Under the pieces are notes generated by a model, which saw only the letters and a program-made list of their open reading frames with translations, was not told where the DNA came from and did no database searches. Below are positions 1 through 8,108 of a DNA stretch of 64,000 nucleotides, in pieces (positions within the stretch are counted from its first letter, which is position 1; every line of letters starts with the position of its first letter). The stretch spans positions 1,550,001-1,614,000 of the forward strand of contig NZ_CP011308.1 of NCBI RefSeq assembly GCF_000987835.1. The letters are read 5' to 3'. The translations under genes and the position numbers were made by a program. This stretch comes from Sulfurovum lithotrophicum. GTDB lineage: Bacteria; Campylobacterota; Campylobacteria; Campylobacterales; Sulfurovaceae.

Positions 1-1470
1 GATGTCTACAAAAAGATGCATGACGAACCTATCTGGATAGAACTGCTGCCCATCATCAGAGAAGCGCTGCAGCACATCTACCTTCACACGGGAACCAAAA
101 ACATTGAAGAGATCTTTGCCGATGAACACTTCGCTTTTGCCAAAGGGGCAAAAATGGAAGTTATATCAGTCAAATCCATGAAAGCAAAGAACCTTACACA
201 AAAGATTGACAATCTGCTTATCAACAAGATCCTCGGTATCCCGCTCTTTCTCTTCTTCATGTGGGCCTTGTTTCAACTCACATTTGAACTGGGTGCCGTA
301 CCGATGGACTGGATCGATGCCGGATTTGTCTGGCTTGCCGACCAGGCAAGAACGCTGCTCGGAAACGGTGAGATGGCTTCACTCGTTGCAGATGGGATCA
401 TAGGCGGTGTGGGTGCGGTCATCATGTTTCTTCCGAACATCATCATCCTCTTTGTAGGTATAGCGCTGCTGGAAACTACAGGGTATATGAGCCGTGTCGC
501 TTTTTTGCTTGACGGTTTTTTCCACAAATTCGGACTTCACGGAAAAAGTTTCATTCCCCTTGTGACCGGGTTCGGATGTTCCGTACCTGCCTACATGGCA
601 GCAAGAATCCTGAAAAATGAAAAAGACAGGCTCATCACCCTCTTTATCATCGGCTTTATGAGCTGTGGCGCGCGACTGCCCATCTATGTACTCTTTGCCG
701 GTGCTTTCTTCGGACAGGAGCATGCAGGGAACATCCTTTTCATCATCTATATTTCCGGAGCGATGCTCGGACTCTTCATGGCAAAAGCACTGAAGACATT
801 CGTTTTCAAGGGAGATGATGAACCGTTTGTTATGGAAATGCCAAAATACCGTATGCCCTCTTTAAAACTCATCTGGCATACAGTCTATGGTCAGGCAAAG
901 AGCTACCTCAACAAAGCAGGTACATTCATTCTTGCAGCTTCAGTGCTTGTCTGGTTTGCAAGCAACTACCCCAAAGATCCTACTTTGGAAGCACAGTACC
1001 AGACAAAGATAGAGCAGGTACAGAGCAGTGCCAAAAAAGCCGAACTGAACAACGAGCTTCAGTCAAAACTTCTTGAGCAAAGCTACCTTGGAAAGATAGG
1101 CCATGCAAGTGAAGCGTTCTTTGAACCGATTGGTATGGACTGGCGTATGTCCGTGGCGCTGGAAGCAGGACTGGCAGCCAAGGAAGTGGTCGTCTCCACC
1201 CTTGGGGTCCTCTATTCACTGGGCGACCAGGTCGATCAGGAGAGTAACAGCCTCATCGCCCAGATACGCGCACAGATACCTTTTGCTTCCGCCATTGCCT
1301 TCATTGTCTTTGTCATGGTCTACCTACCCTGTTTTGCGGCATCGGCTGTTTTTGCCAAAGAGGCAGGCGGATGGAAGTATCTGGCCTACCTTTTCTTCAT
1401 GACCACGGCCAGTGCGTGGATATTGAGCTTTATTGCTTACAGAGTAACACTATTGATCACAGGAGGATGA
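1..1470 (+). CDS. feoB: Ferrous iron transporter FeoB, C-terminal part
   Basis: Inner-membrane Fe(II) transporter. The reading frame is open from the first base, so the GTPase domain and true start lie upstream of the window; about 489 codons remain, against more than 700 usual for FeoB. The visible part carries the membrane domain with many hydrophobic segments and the Gate motifs of the FeoB permease (the PLVTGFGCSVPA stretch and the later LEAGLAAKEVVVSTLG stretch). The stop codon is one base before feoA, with an AGGAGG Shine-Dalgarno inside the last codons. The feoB-feoA order is the reverse of E. coli. Function is secure by family; the missing 5' end is only the window edge. Confidence 0.95.
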   Translation, partial: DVYKKMHDEPIWIELLPIIREALQHIYLHTGTKNIEEIFADEHFAFAKGAKMEVISVKSMKAKNLTQKIDNLLINKILGIPLFLFFMWALFQLTFELGAVPMDWIDAGFVWLADQARTLLGNGEMASLVADGIIGGVGAVIMFLPNIIILFVGIALLETTGYMSRVAFLLDGFFHKFGLHGKSFIPLVTGFGCSVPAYMAARILKNEKDRLITLFIIGFMSCGARLPIYVLFAGAFFGQEHAGNILFIIYISGAMLGLFMAKALKTFVFKGDDEPFVMEMPKYRMPSLKLIWHTVYGQAKSYLNKAGTFILAASVLVWFASNYPKDPTLEAQYQTKIEQVQSSAKKAELNNELQSKLLEQSYLGKIGHASEAFFEPIGMDWRMSVALEAGLAAKEVVVSTLGVLYSLGDQVDQESNSLIAQIRAQIPFASAIAFIVFVMVYLPCFAASAVFAKEAGGWKYLAYLFFMTTASAWILSFIAYRVTLLITGG

Positions 1471-1471
1471 A

Positions 1472-1696
1472 ATGAAACTTACAGAATTGACAAAAGGCGA
1501 CAGAGCCGAGATCATAAGAATAGATGCTGACAAAGCACTGAAAGACCGATTGAACTCATTTGGTGTTATGCGTGGGGAGGAACTCACTGTCAAAGGATGT
1601 TCCCTCGCCAAACAGACCATGGAGATAGAGGTTGGCAGCACCTTGATCGCCCTTCGTAAAGAAGAAGCCGAAAAGATAGAAGTCAAAAAAATATAA
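1472..1696 (+). CDS. feoA: FeoA-like iron transport accessory protein
   Basis: A 74-residue cytosolic protein of FeoA type (SH3-like fold) that assists FeoB. The typical pattern of an N-terminal LTKGDRAEI segment, a central LxxxLxSFGVMRGEELTVK turn and a C-terminal LIALRKEEAEKI strand is visible. It follows feoB by one base and uses the AGGAGG inside the feoB end, so the two are translationally coupled. Length is normal for the family. No separate promoter is apparent. Confidence 0.9.
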   Translation: MKLTELTKGDRAEIIRIDADKALKDRLNSFGVMRGEELTVKGCSLAKQTMEIEVGSTLIALRKEEAEKIEVKKI

Positions 1697-1728
1697 ACTA
1701 AAAACAGATCAATAAGGGGAATACAGGA

Positions 1729-3030
1729 ATGAATAAAATAGGATCAGGCATACTTTTTTTAGTGATAATGAGTATTGATATATATGGTGAAAATAATCAA
1801 ACCCTATCTTCGCAGGAGAGTGCTGATATTCTCCATCAATCTGTAGAAATCAAAACGGTCAGGGGTATCATGGGAGCCAACAACCCCATAGAGCATACCA
1901 GTGGACAACTGCGTACCGGGTATATCACATTCAAAGAGGATGGAGGCAGTCGTAACAGTGCCTATGCGCTCGGCGGACACTACCACTTTGATTCAAGAAA
2001 CTGGAATGGACTGAGTGTAGGCCTTTCTGCCTATACGGTGCTCAATCTTGGCATCAATCAGAATACAAACAATGTCAATCCGGATTTTTTCAATGCTGAA
2101 GGAAATAGTTTCATACTGCTCTCCGAGGCCTACCTTGACGGAAAATGGGGAAATACTGAGATCAAACTGGGAAGACAGTTACTCGACACTCCCCATGCCG
2201 ACAGTGACGACATCAGGATGATCCCCAACTACTTTGAAGCCTATACCCTTACCAATACAGATATTGATAACCTCACACTTTCCGCAGGGTATATCAACAA
2301 AATGGCCGGCTGGGAGAACGGTGTAGATGCATCCAGGTTTGTCAAAATATACGAGACACTCGGAACCGGTAACGACATGAACGGGATAGCCTATGCTTCA
2401 GCCATCTATGAGGGCATAGAGGATCTGACTCTGAGTCTTTGGTACTACAACTATGACAATGTCGCCAATGTCGTATATGCCGAAGCGGGATACACTTATG
2501 CCTTCTCCAAAGAGAGAAGCCTGACATTCGGTCTTCAGTATGACGGAAGCCGTGACACAGGAGAGGCACTTCTTGGCAAGCAGGATGCCAATACTTACGG
2601 AGTAAGTATTGAATTCGCCGATGAAGAAAGAGGCATACATCTGCTTGCCGCGTACAACCGTGACAACGGTGAGACAGGTGCCACAGGGCTCAGCCTTGGC
2701 GGCGGACCCTTCTTTACCTCCATGGAGGACCAGACACTCGATGCCATGGGTATAAAAGGAGAGGCCTGGATGATCGGTGCCGGATACCACTTCGCAGCTG
2801 TAGGAGTCGACGGACTTATCACCGGTATTGCCTACGGACATTTCGAAGCCGAAAATACTTCACTCTATGAATCAAGAGAAACTGACATCGTACTTGAATA
2901 CAGCTGGAATGAAAAACTTACACTGACTGCTGCCTATGCTTCTGTCGGTTTCGATGCCGAAGTCGATGAGAACGGAGATCTGCTCAAAGATTACCAGCAG
3001 TTCCGCCTTGTAGCCAATTACAATTTTTAA
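1729..3030 (+). CDS. OprD-like outer-membrane porin
   Basis: A 433-residue predicted beta-barrel with an N-terminal signal peptide (about residues 1-20, ending near IYGEN) and a C-terminal aromatic ending, VANYNF, as expected for BAM-dependent insertion. Alternating strands and an NxxTNTDIDNLTLSAGYINK type strand resemble the Campylobacterota OprD-like porins that pass small solutes. It lies 32 bp after feoA, so it may be co-transcribed with feoBA and supply iron or another cation to the periplasm; that link is inference. A copy of its last six codons occurs again at 3898-3918, next to pcoB. Confidence 0.8.
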   Translation: MNKIGSGILFLVIMSIDIYGENNQTLSSQESADILHQSVEIKTVRGIMGANNPIEHTSGQLRTGYITFKEDGGSRNSAYALGGHYHFDSRNWNGLSVGLSAYTVLNLGINQNTNNVNPDFFNAEGNSFILLSEAYLDGKWGNTEIKLGRQLLDTPHADSDDIRMIPNYFEAYTLTNTDIDNLTLSAGYINKMAGWENGVDASRFVKIYETLGTGNDMNGIAYASAIYEGIEDLTLSLWYYNYDNVANVVYAEAGYTYAFSKERSLTFGLQYDGSRDTGEALLGKQDANTYGVSIEFADEERGIHLLAAYNRDNGETGATGLSLGGGPFFTSMEDQTLDAMGIKGEAWMIGAGYHFAAVGVDGLITGIAYGHFEAENTSLYESRETDIVLEYSWNEKLTLTAAYASVGFDAEVDENGDLLKDYQQFRLVANYNF

Positions 3031-3039
3031 AGTCTAAAA

Positions 3040-3108
3040 TTAAAACTGGAAACGTATACCACCTGGCGGTAACGTTTCGTTAACTGGGGTTAAAGTCACA
3101 CGATACTC
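3040..3108 (-). pseudogene. Relic of a PcoB-like 3' end
   Basis: Read on the minus strand, this stretch encodes a tail ending TPVNETLPPGGIRFQF then a stop, matching the PcoB tail at 3915-3965 (NPVDETSLLVGVRFWF then stop) in spacing and in most key residues. No start or upstream barrel remains; the DUF302 gene follows at once. It sits directly after the porin stop, in the same convergent layout as the porin remnant and pcoB at 3898-3918. Confidence 0.55.
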
Positions 3109-3184
3109 CCAAATCCTTCTTCCTGCATCAAGCCGATATCATATATTTTCTCTTAAATGTTTTGATTTCTCTATTCTGTATTGT

Positions 3185-3571
3185 TTAGTCATCCCAGGAG
3201 TGCATAACATGTTTAAGGTTCTCAAAAATTATGGTCATATAGGACCTGAATTCATCATTTCCGTTTACCCCACTCAATATCGATGCAAGTCCTATCGTTA
3301 CTATTTTTGTCACACCTCTCGCTTTATAGACTGAGATACGGCAGGGAAAAGAGACAGAGACTTCTGGCATATGCGTCAGGGCCTGTTGTGCAGCAGAAGG
3401 ATTGCACAACTCAAAGACCGTAATATCCTTTTCTATGGGATAGCCTTTATCATGCAGTATCTTTTTAAATTCATATGACTGCAATACATCAAAGCCAACG
3501 GCTCTTGCTTTCTCTGCAATCTGCTCTTTTACAATATCTATATCTTGTGTTGTTTGTACTTTATAAATCAT
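3185..3571 (-). CDS. DUF302-family protein, intact copy
   Basis: A 128-residue soluble protein of the DUF302 family, whose biochemical role is not established. The ATG at 3571 is preferred over an upstream TTG at 3577 because AAGGA lies about 7 bp before it. No signal peptide is evident. Conserved landmarks shared with the copy at 6577-6964 are MIYKVQT at the start, ELCNP in the middle and RSYMT plus VMHSWD at the end. In this copy the middle reads NPSAAQQAL with no homopolymer, so the frame is intact. The neighbouring copper genes suggest a role in metal handling, by association only. Confidence 0.75.
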   Translation of the reverse strand: MIYKVQTTQDIDIVKEQIAEKARAVGFDVLQSYEFKKILHDKGYPIEKDITVFELCNPSAAQQALTHMPEVSVSFPCRISVYKARGVTKIVTIGLASILSGVNGNDEFRSYMTIIFENLKHVMHSWDD

Positions 3572-3914
3572 TAACAATCCTTTTTTAAGTTATACTGAGG
3601 AAATCTATAACTTTCCTTCGAAAGCCATTTCTATCGTTTCCAATATATTTTTAAAACATAATGTGTGCTAAAAATCTTACTCCATTTTACAGCCAAACGT
3701 GTAATATTTTGACTAATTTTATTTTAGCATAAATCCAAAAAATTCAATGCCTGCGTCATAGTGTTTGACAGCGGCAGGTATGTAAAAAAGCCGTTCATCG
3801 CTTGTCTATACGCCAAAGCAGCCAATAAAAGGCCAGATACCGATAGAGCCGATAAAAAACACAGTGATAGGGTCATGAGGGGGGGGTCAACGGCCCTGTT
3901 GCCAATTACAACTT
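3572..3914. other. 343-bp intergenic stretch with G8 tract and porin relic
   Basis: This AT-rich gap holds no convincing gene. It contains a run of eight G at 3879-3886, and at 3898-3918 the codons VANYNF plus stop, which repeat the 3' end of the porin at 1729-3030. On the minus strand a 50-codon frame (3876 down to 3724) begins with ATG two bases after the poly-C run and has a hydrophobic N-terminus; it has no recognisable family and may be chance or the remains of a membrane peptide. Confidence 0.5.
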
Positions 3915-4619
3915 CTAAAACCAGAAGCGTACACCTACGAGCAGTGATGTTTCATCTACGGGATTGAAATCACGTGTATTACCGAATGTCTTTTCCCATG
4001 TCACCCCCACATAAGGTGCGAATTCACGGACGATCTCATAACGCAGACGAAGGCCCGCTTCCAAAGAGGAGAGTCCGGAGCCTATCAGCATTTCCGGATC
4101 GTCCTTGGTATAAAAATCTGCTTCCACGGAAGGGGTCAGTATAAGCTTCTGGGTGATCAACGCTTCATATTCCGCATCGAGACGCAGGCCCACATTGCCG
4201 TCACTGTTGATCAGCAGTGCTGCACGTGTTTCGAAAAAATACGGCGCCAGACCTGCAATGGCGATCTCTCCCCATGTTTTGGAGGCATCACCGGTCTTGT
4301 CATAGGCAATACCCGCCTGAATATCCCAGAACGGTGCAATAGCCCTGGAATAGACCAAGTCATTCTGGCTTGATTCCAAACCATCGGAAGTCGCTGCTCC
4401 CTGGGAATAGATGTAGAGTTTATCCAGGTCATACCCGACGTAGAAGCTGCCTTCCCACTCCCTGCTGTTATCGTCATTGTTCAGTATTTCGAACTTGTCC
4501 ATGATGAACATGGTACGAATAGGGTCATCCGCACCTGCAGCATGAAGCGTCTGCCCGAGGACCATAGCACCGCTTAATAGCAGAAATATCTTTTTCCAGT
4601 TATTTTTAATATGTTTCAT
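3915..4619 (-). CDS. pcoB: Copper resistance outer-membrane protein PcoB/CopB
   Basis: A 234-residue outer-membrane barrel of the CopB/PcoB copper-resistance family, with a signal peptide (MKHIKNNWKK then a hydrophobic core ending near HAAGA) and a terminal GVRFWF. Family landmarks include the FxxDKFE, GYDLDKLY and SRAIAPFWDIQAGI segments. It is the last gene of the DUF302-SHOCT-pcoA-pcoB operon, 10 bp after pcoA. PcoB is thought to act with PcoA in periplasmic copper sequestration or oxidation. The Met-rich N-terminal extension of many CopB proteins is absent, so this is a short form. Confidence 0.88.
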   Translation of the reverse strand: MKHIKNNWKKIFLLLSGAMVLGQTLHAAGADDPIRTMFIMDKFEILNNDDNSREWEGSFYVGYDLDKLYIYSQGAATSDGLESSQNDLVYSRAIAPFWDIQAGIAYDKTGDASKTWGEIAIAGLAPYFFETRAALLINSDGNVGLRLDAEYEALITQKLILTPSVEADFYTKDDPEMLIGSGLSSLEAGLRLRYEIVREFAPYVGVTWEKTFGNTRDFNPVDETSLLVGVRFWF

Positions 4620-4629
4620 TTTTATCTCC

Positions 4630-6333
4630 TTACGATACCACTACTTTTCTGAACATCCCCGCCATATGGTAGAGAAGATGGCAATGGTAGGCCCAGCCAC
4701 CTTTAGCATCGACGGTCACACGGTAGCTGATCTTCGCTCCGGGCTGCACGACGATGGTATGCTTGCGTACCAGATGGTTGTCGTCACCGGTTTCAAGGTC
4801 ACTCCACATCCCATGCAGGTGCATGGGATGGTTCATCATCGTATCATTGATGAACGTGATGCGCAGACGTTCCCCGTAATGGAACTGCAGCGGCTTAGCA
4901 TCCGAATACTTTATCCCGTTGATGGACCACATATAGCGTTCCATATTACCCGTAAGATGCAGAACGATCTCTCTGTCAGGTTTTTTGTGTCGGCGTGTGG
5001 AATAGCGGTTCTTCAGGTCTGCATAGGTCAGTACCCTTCTACCGTTATTACGCAACCCCACTCCCGGGTCTTCCAGTCTGTATTTTGGATCCATTGCCAT
5101 CATGGTGCTTTGTACCCCTTTTGCCATAGGCAGTTTGGTAATAGGATACTTTTGTGCCTCCATCGCTGACCATCTGTACTTCTTCATTGGCATTTTCATA
5201 CCTTTGTGTTTACCCATTTTGGACATATCCATTCCCATATCCGTCATCGTAAGGGCCTGGGGCTTGTCCATTTTCGGTGCTTTCGCCAACAGTGTGACAG
5301 AAGGTGTCAATGACCCAAGGGCATGACCGCTTCGTTCGATACTCTGGGCAAAGATGGCATAAGCTCTGTTCGAGGTCGGTTCAACAATAACATCATAAGT
5401 CTCGGCCACCCCTATGCGGAATTCATCCACTTTGACAGGTTTTATATGGTTTCCGTCCGCTGAGACCACGGTCATCTTCAATCCGGGAATGCGTACATCG
5501 AAGAAGCTCATTGCCGCACCGTTGATGAAACGCAGACGGATCTTCTCACCTTTTTTGAACAACGCTTTGAACTGCGTGGCAGGATTCTGTCCGTTCATCA
5601 GGTATGTATAGGTATACCCTGTGACATCGGAAAGGTCTCTGTCGCTCATACGCATCGTGTTCCACATCTTTCGGTCATCGAACGCCTTGCCAAAACCCTT
5701 TTTCTTCACTTCCGAGAAGAAGTCGCCTACGGTTCGCTGGTTGAAGTTGTAGTAGTCGCTTGAAAGTTTGAGCTTTCTGTAGATGCTTGTCGGTTTTTCA
5801 TCGCTCCAGTCCGAAAGAAGGACCACGTAGTCTTTGTCATAACGGAAGGGTTCTCTCTTCCTCGGCTTGATGACGATGGCGCCGTACATCCCCGTCTGCT
5901 CCTGATAACCCGAATGGCTGTGGTACCAGTAAGTACCGTGCTGATGTACCTTGAACCTGTAGGTAAAAGTTTCTCCCGGCGCAATACCTTTATAGCTGAT
6001 ACCCGGTACGCCATCCATCTGATAGGGCAGAATGATCCCGTGCCAGTGTATGGAGGAGGATTTTTTCAAATGGTTCGTTACATGGATCGTAACAGTGTCG
6101 CCTTCCTGCCATACCAAAGTCGGACCGGGGATCTGTCCGTTGATAGTCGTTGCAACCGATCTCTTTCCTGTGATATTGACAGATGTATAGTCAATATCGA
6201 GAAAAAACTCTTTGCCAGTCAGTGTACGCCTCTTGTCTGACGATCTTTTGGGCGATTCCGCCTGCAGATCTGCCGCTGATATACCGATAAGTGAGCTTGC
6301 AGCTACTCCCTTTATAAATGTTCTTCTCTGCAC
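4630..6333 (-). CDS. pcoA: Multicopper oxidase PcoA/CopA type
   Basis: A 567-residue periplasmic three-cupredoxin oxidase that oxidises Cu(I) and binds copper. The N-terminus has a twin-arginine signal (QRRTFIKG) and starts at GTG 6333 behind AGGGGA. All four copper motifs are present: HWHG at 96-99, HSHSG at 137-141, HPMHLHGM near 502 and HCHLLYHM near 550, supplying the type 1 and trinuclear sites. A Met-rich segment around residues 360-420 (MTDMGMDMSKMGKHKGMKM) is typical of PcoA and likely binds Cu(I). Transcribed from the metal-box promoter at 6993-7024 together with DUF302, SHOCT and pcoB. Confidence 0.95.
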   Translation of the reverse strand: MQRRTFIKGVAASSLIGISAADLQAESPKRSSDKRRTLTGKEFFLDIDYTSVNITGKRSVATTINGQIPGPTLVWQEGDTVTIHVTNHLKKSSSIHWHGIILPYQMDGVPGISYKGIAPGETFTYRFKVHQHGTYWYHSHSGYQEQTGMYGAIVIKPRKREPFRYDKDYVVLLSDWSDEKPTSIYRKLKLSSDYYNFNQRTVGDFFSEVKKKGFGKAFDDRKMWNTMRMSDRDLSDVTGYTYTYLMNGQNPATQFKALFKKGEKIRLRFINGAAMSFFDVRIPGLKMTVVSADGNHIKPVKVDEFRIGVAETYDVIVEPTSNRAYAIFAQSIERSGHALGSLTPSVTLLAKAPKMDKPQALTMTDMGMDMSKMGKHKGMKMPMKKYRWSAMEAQKYPITKLPMAKGVQSTMMAMDPKYRLEDPGVGLRNNGRRVLTYADLKNRYSTRRHKKPDREIVLHLTGNMERYMWSINGIKYSDAKPLQFHYGERLRITFINDTMMNHPMHLHGMWSDLETGDDNHLVRKHTIVVQPGAKISYRVTVDAKGGWAYHCHLLYHMAGMFRKVVVS

Positions 6334-6345
6334 GACTATCCCCTT

Positions 6346-6555
6346 TTATGCATTTTCTCTTAAAAGTTTTGATTTCTCTTCATACTCTTCTTTGCTGATG
6401 CCTCCGCTGGCATACCTTTTGTCAAGTATATCCTGCGCTTCGCTTCTGCTTTTATTTTTAGTTTTATCCTGAAACAGATAAAATAAAATACCGATGATCA
6501 GTAAAGGAACGAGCCATCCAAAGCCCATTCCCCATCCGTGTCCAAATCCGTACAT
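6346..6555 (-). CDS. Small SHOCT-domain membrane protein
   Basis: A 69-residue protein with one N-terminal membrane helix (GWLVPLLIIGILFYLF) after a Gly/Trp/His-rich start (MYGFGHGWGMGFG), and a C-terminal SHOCT domain (ILDKRYASGGISKEEYEEK). SHOCT domains are short modules of unclear function. A paralogue lies at 24967-25161 in the other cytochrome cassette. Position between the DUF302 gene and pcoA, 12 bp before pcoA, makes it part of the copper operon. The GHGWGMG segment could bind metal, which is inference. Confidence 0.8.
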   Translation of the reverse strand: MYGFGHGWGMGFGWLVPLLIIGILFYLFQDKTKNKSRSEAQDILDKRYASGGISKEEYEEKSKLLRENA

Positions 6556-6576
6556 AACGTCTCCTTTATTATTAAT

Positions 6577-6964
6577 TTAGTTATCCCAAGAGTGCATGAC
6601 CTGCTTGAGGTTCATGAACAACAACGTCATGTAAGATCTGAATTCTTCATTTACCTCGACTGCAGCGAGCATCTCTTCAAGTCCGATGGTCGAAAGCTTG
6701 GTTACATAATTCTCTTCATAAATTACGATCCGGCATGGCAGATAGGCTGCGATCTCCGGAAGCTGTGTCAAAGCCTGCTGTGCACCCGGGGGGGTTACAG
6801 AGTTCAAAAACAGTGATATTTCTTTCTATCGGATACCCTTTCTCTTTCAGGATTTCTTTGAATTCATATGTCTGCAGTACACCGAAACCGACGGCTTTGG
6901 CCTTTTCCCCGATCTCTTCTTTAACCTGTGTTATGGGGGTTGATGTTTGTACTTTATAGATCAT
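6577..6964 (-). pseudogene. DUF302 gene frameshifted at a G7 tract
   Basis: Second DUF302 copy. The frame starting at 6964 (MIYKVQTSTP) runs correctly to ELCNPP and then leaves frame at a run of seven C on the coding strand (G7 at 6788-6794). The remainder (GAQQALTQLPE to VMHSWDN) continues in another frame to 6577. Compared with the intact copy at 3185-3571 both halves are conserved throughout. Six or nine C would restore one frame of about 128 codons, so the gene is either phase-variable and OFF, or carries a sequencing indel. It is the first gene after the metal-box promoter. Confidence 0.8.
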
Positions 6965-6992
6965 CTATTATCCTTTATGTTATCTTAGAAAA

Positions 6993-7024
6993 AGTATATC
7001 CGGATAGTGTGCATGTTGTGTGCA
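6993..7024 (-). promoter_or_regulatory. Metal-box promoter of the DUF302-SHOCT-pcoAB operon
   Basis: On the minus strand TGCACA-N5-TGCACA (7024-7008) is followed by exactly 9 bp (CTATCCGGA) and a -10 box TATACT (6998-6993). The half-sites are 11 bp apart, as for OmpR/PhoB-type activators, and cover the -35 position. One of seven matches with the same spacing in this window. Confidence 0.75.
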
Positions 7025-7165
7025 TATGCGGCTATATATTGTGTATGAAGTTTGAAAAATGCGTAGAAGTATATACTTGTCCTGAACTTTGCATGTTACA
7101 GAAGTTCAGGACACGGTTATGTAAAATTAAATGGGTTCTTTAATTCATGTTATCTATTGTCATCA

Positions 7166-8092
7166 TTACAATGAAGTGACAGTGGTTGTTACCTTTCCTA
7201 TAACATTAACTCCGCGACTGTCATAGTAACTGATACTCGCATCATAGGTACCGGCACTTGGCATAGTGAGCAGAATGTCATAACGTTCACCCGGTGTCAT
7301 ATAGAGTGATGTCACAGTCTGAGCTTCGGCTGCGGGACGTCCATCTGCTGCGATCACTTCAAAAGGCAATCCGCCAAACTCGATCTTGGCTCCCTGGTAG
7401 GATGTTTGGTTTGTTCGGATAAGTACCTTCTCCCCTGCATTTGCAGTGATAGCAACAGTAGAATCCGTATTGGCATCTACGCCGTTAACACCATTGATCA
7501 TGAAACAGTCAGGACGGTAACGAACGGTTTTTGAACCACTTACATTCGTACTTCTCCATGTTGTATCGAACGTTCCCATCTGCCAGACGTACTCTTTTGA
7601 GAAAGTCGGTCCGCCATCCCATGCCTCTTCAATATTCCCACTTTTTGGACGGATGATAATCGTACCGTGCATACCCATATCGTAATGAAGTACCGTATCT
7701 ACGTGGCAGTGATACTGATACGTTCCTGCATGCGGTGCTACAAAAGTATAGGTATAAGATCTACCCAACCATGTATATCCGTCAACACGACCAAACTCTC
7801 CATTGCTTTTACTGCCAGCGATATATCCCGAAGTTGCAGGCACGCCATCATTTGCCTGATCTACATCAAGACCATGAAGATGAATTGTATGCGGCATACC
7901 TGAACGAAGCGTGATCTTGACCACGTCACCCTCTGTTGCCTCGATAATCGGTCCTGCCCAATCCCTGTCTCCGGAAAAACCATTCCCAAAATACCATGTT
8001 TTTACTGAACCACCATTATCAAGAGTGATATTTCCATTCATTCTTGCTCTAAGAGTTGTTCCATTTGTTTCGTAGTTAAATGTTCTTGCCAT
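7166..8092 (-). CDS. Two-domain multicopper oxidase subunit carrying the type 1 site
   Basis: A 308-residue protein of two cupredoxin domains. Domain 1 has HTIHLHG at 68-74 and HCHVDTVLHYDMGM at 128-141. These give the type 1 copper ligands (His68, Cys129, His136, a following Met) and one half of a trinuclear site. Domain 2 (about 160-308) has no His clusters. No signal peptide is visible, although the partner gene 16 bp upstream has a Tat signal, so export as a complex is possible. It lacks the second half of the trinuclear site, which the partner at 8109-9062 could provide. Substrate unknown. Confidence 0.8.
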   Translation of the reverse strand: MARTFNYETNGTTLRARMNGNITLDNGGSVKTWYFGNGFSGDRDWAGPIIEATEGDVVKITLRSGMPHTIHLHGLDVDQANDGVPATSGYIAGSKSNGEFGRVDGYTWLGRSYTYTFVAPHAGTYQYHCHVDTVLHYDMGMHGTIIIRPKSGNIEEAWDGGPTFSKEYVWQMGTFDTTWRSTNVSGSKTVRYRPDCFMINGVNGVDANTDSTVAITANAGEKVLIRTNQTSYQGAKIEFGGLPFEVIAADGRPAAEAQTVTSLYMTPGERYDILLTMPSAGTYDASISYYDSRGVNVIGKVTTTVTSL

Positions 8093-8108
8093 AATTTTCT
8101 CCTTCTTC

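Noticed and set aside
3761-3967. Plus-strand 68-codon frame
   Set aside because: No Shine-Dalgarno, runs through the G8 tract and into the 3' end of pcoB on the other strand; its end only reflects the porin relic in another frame.
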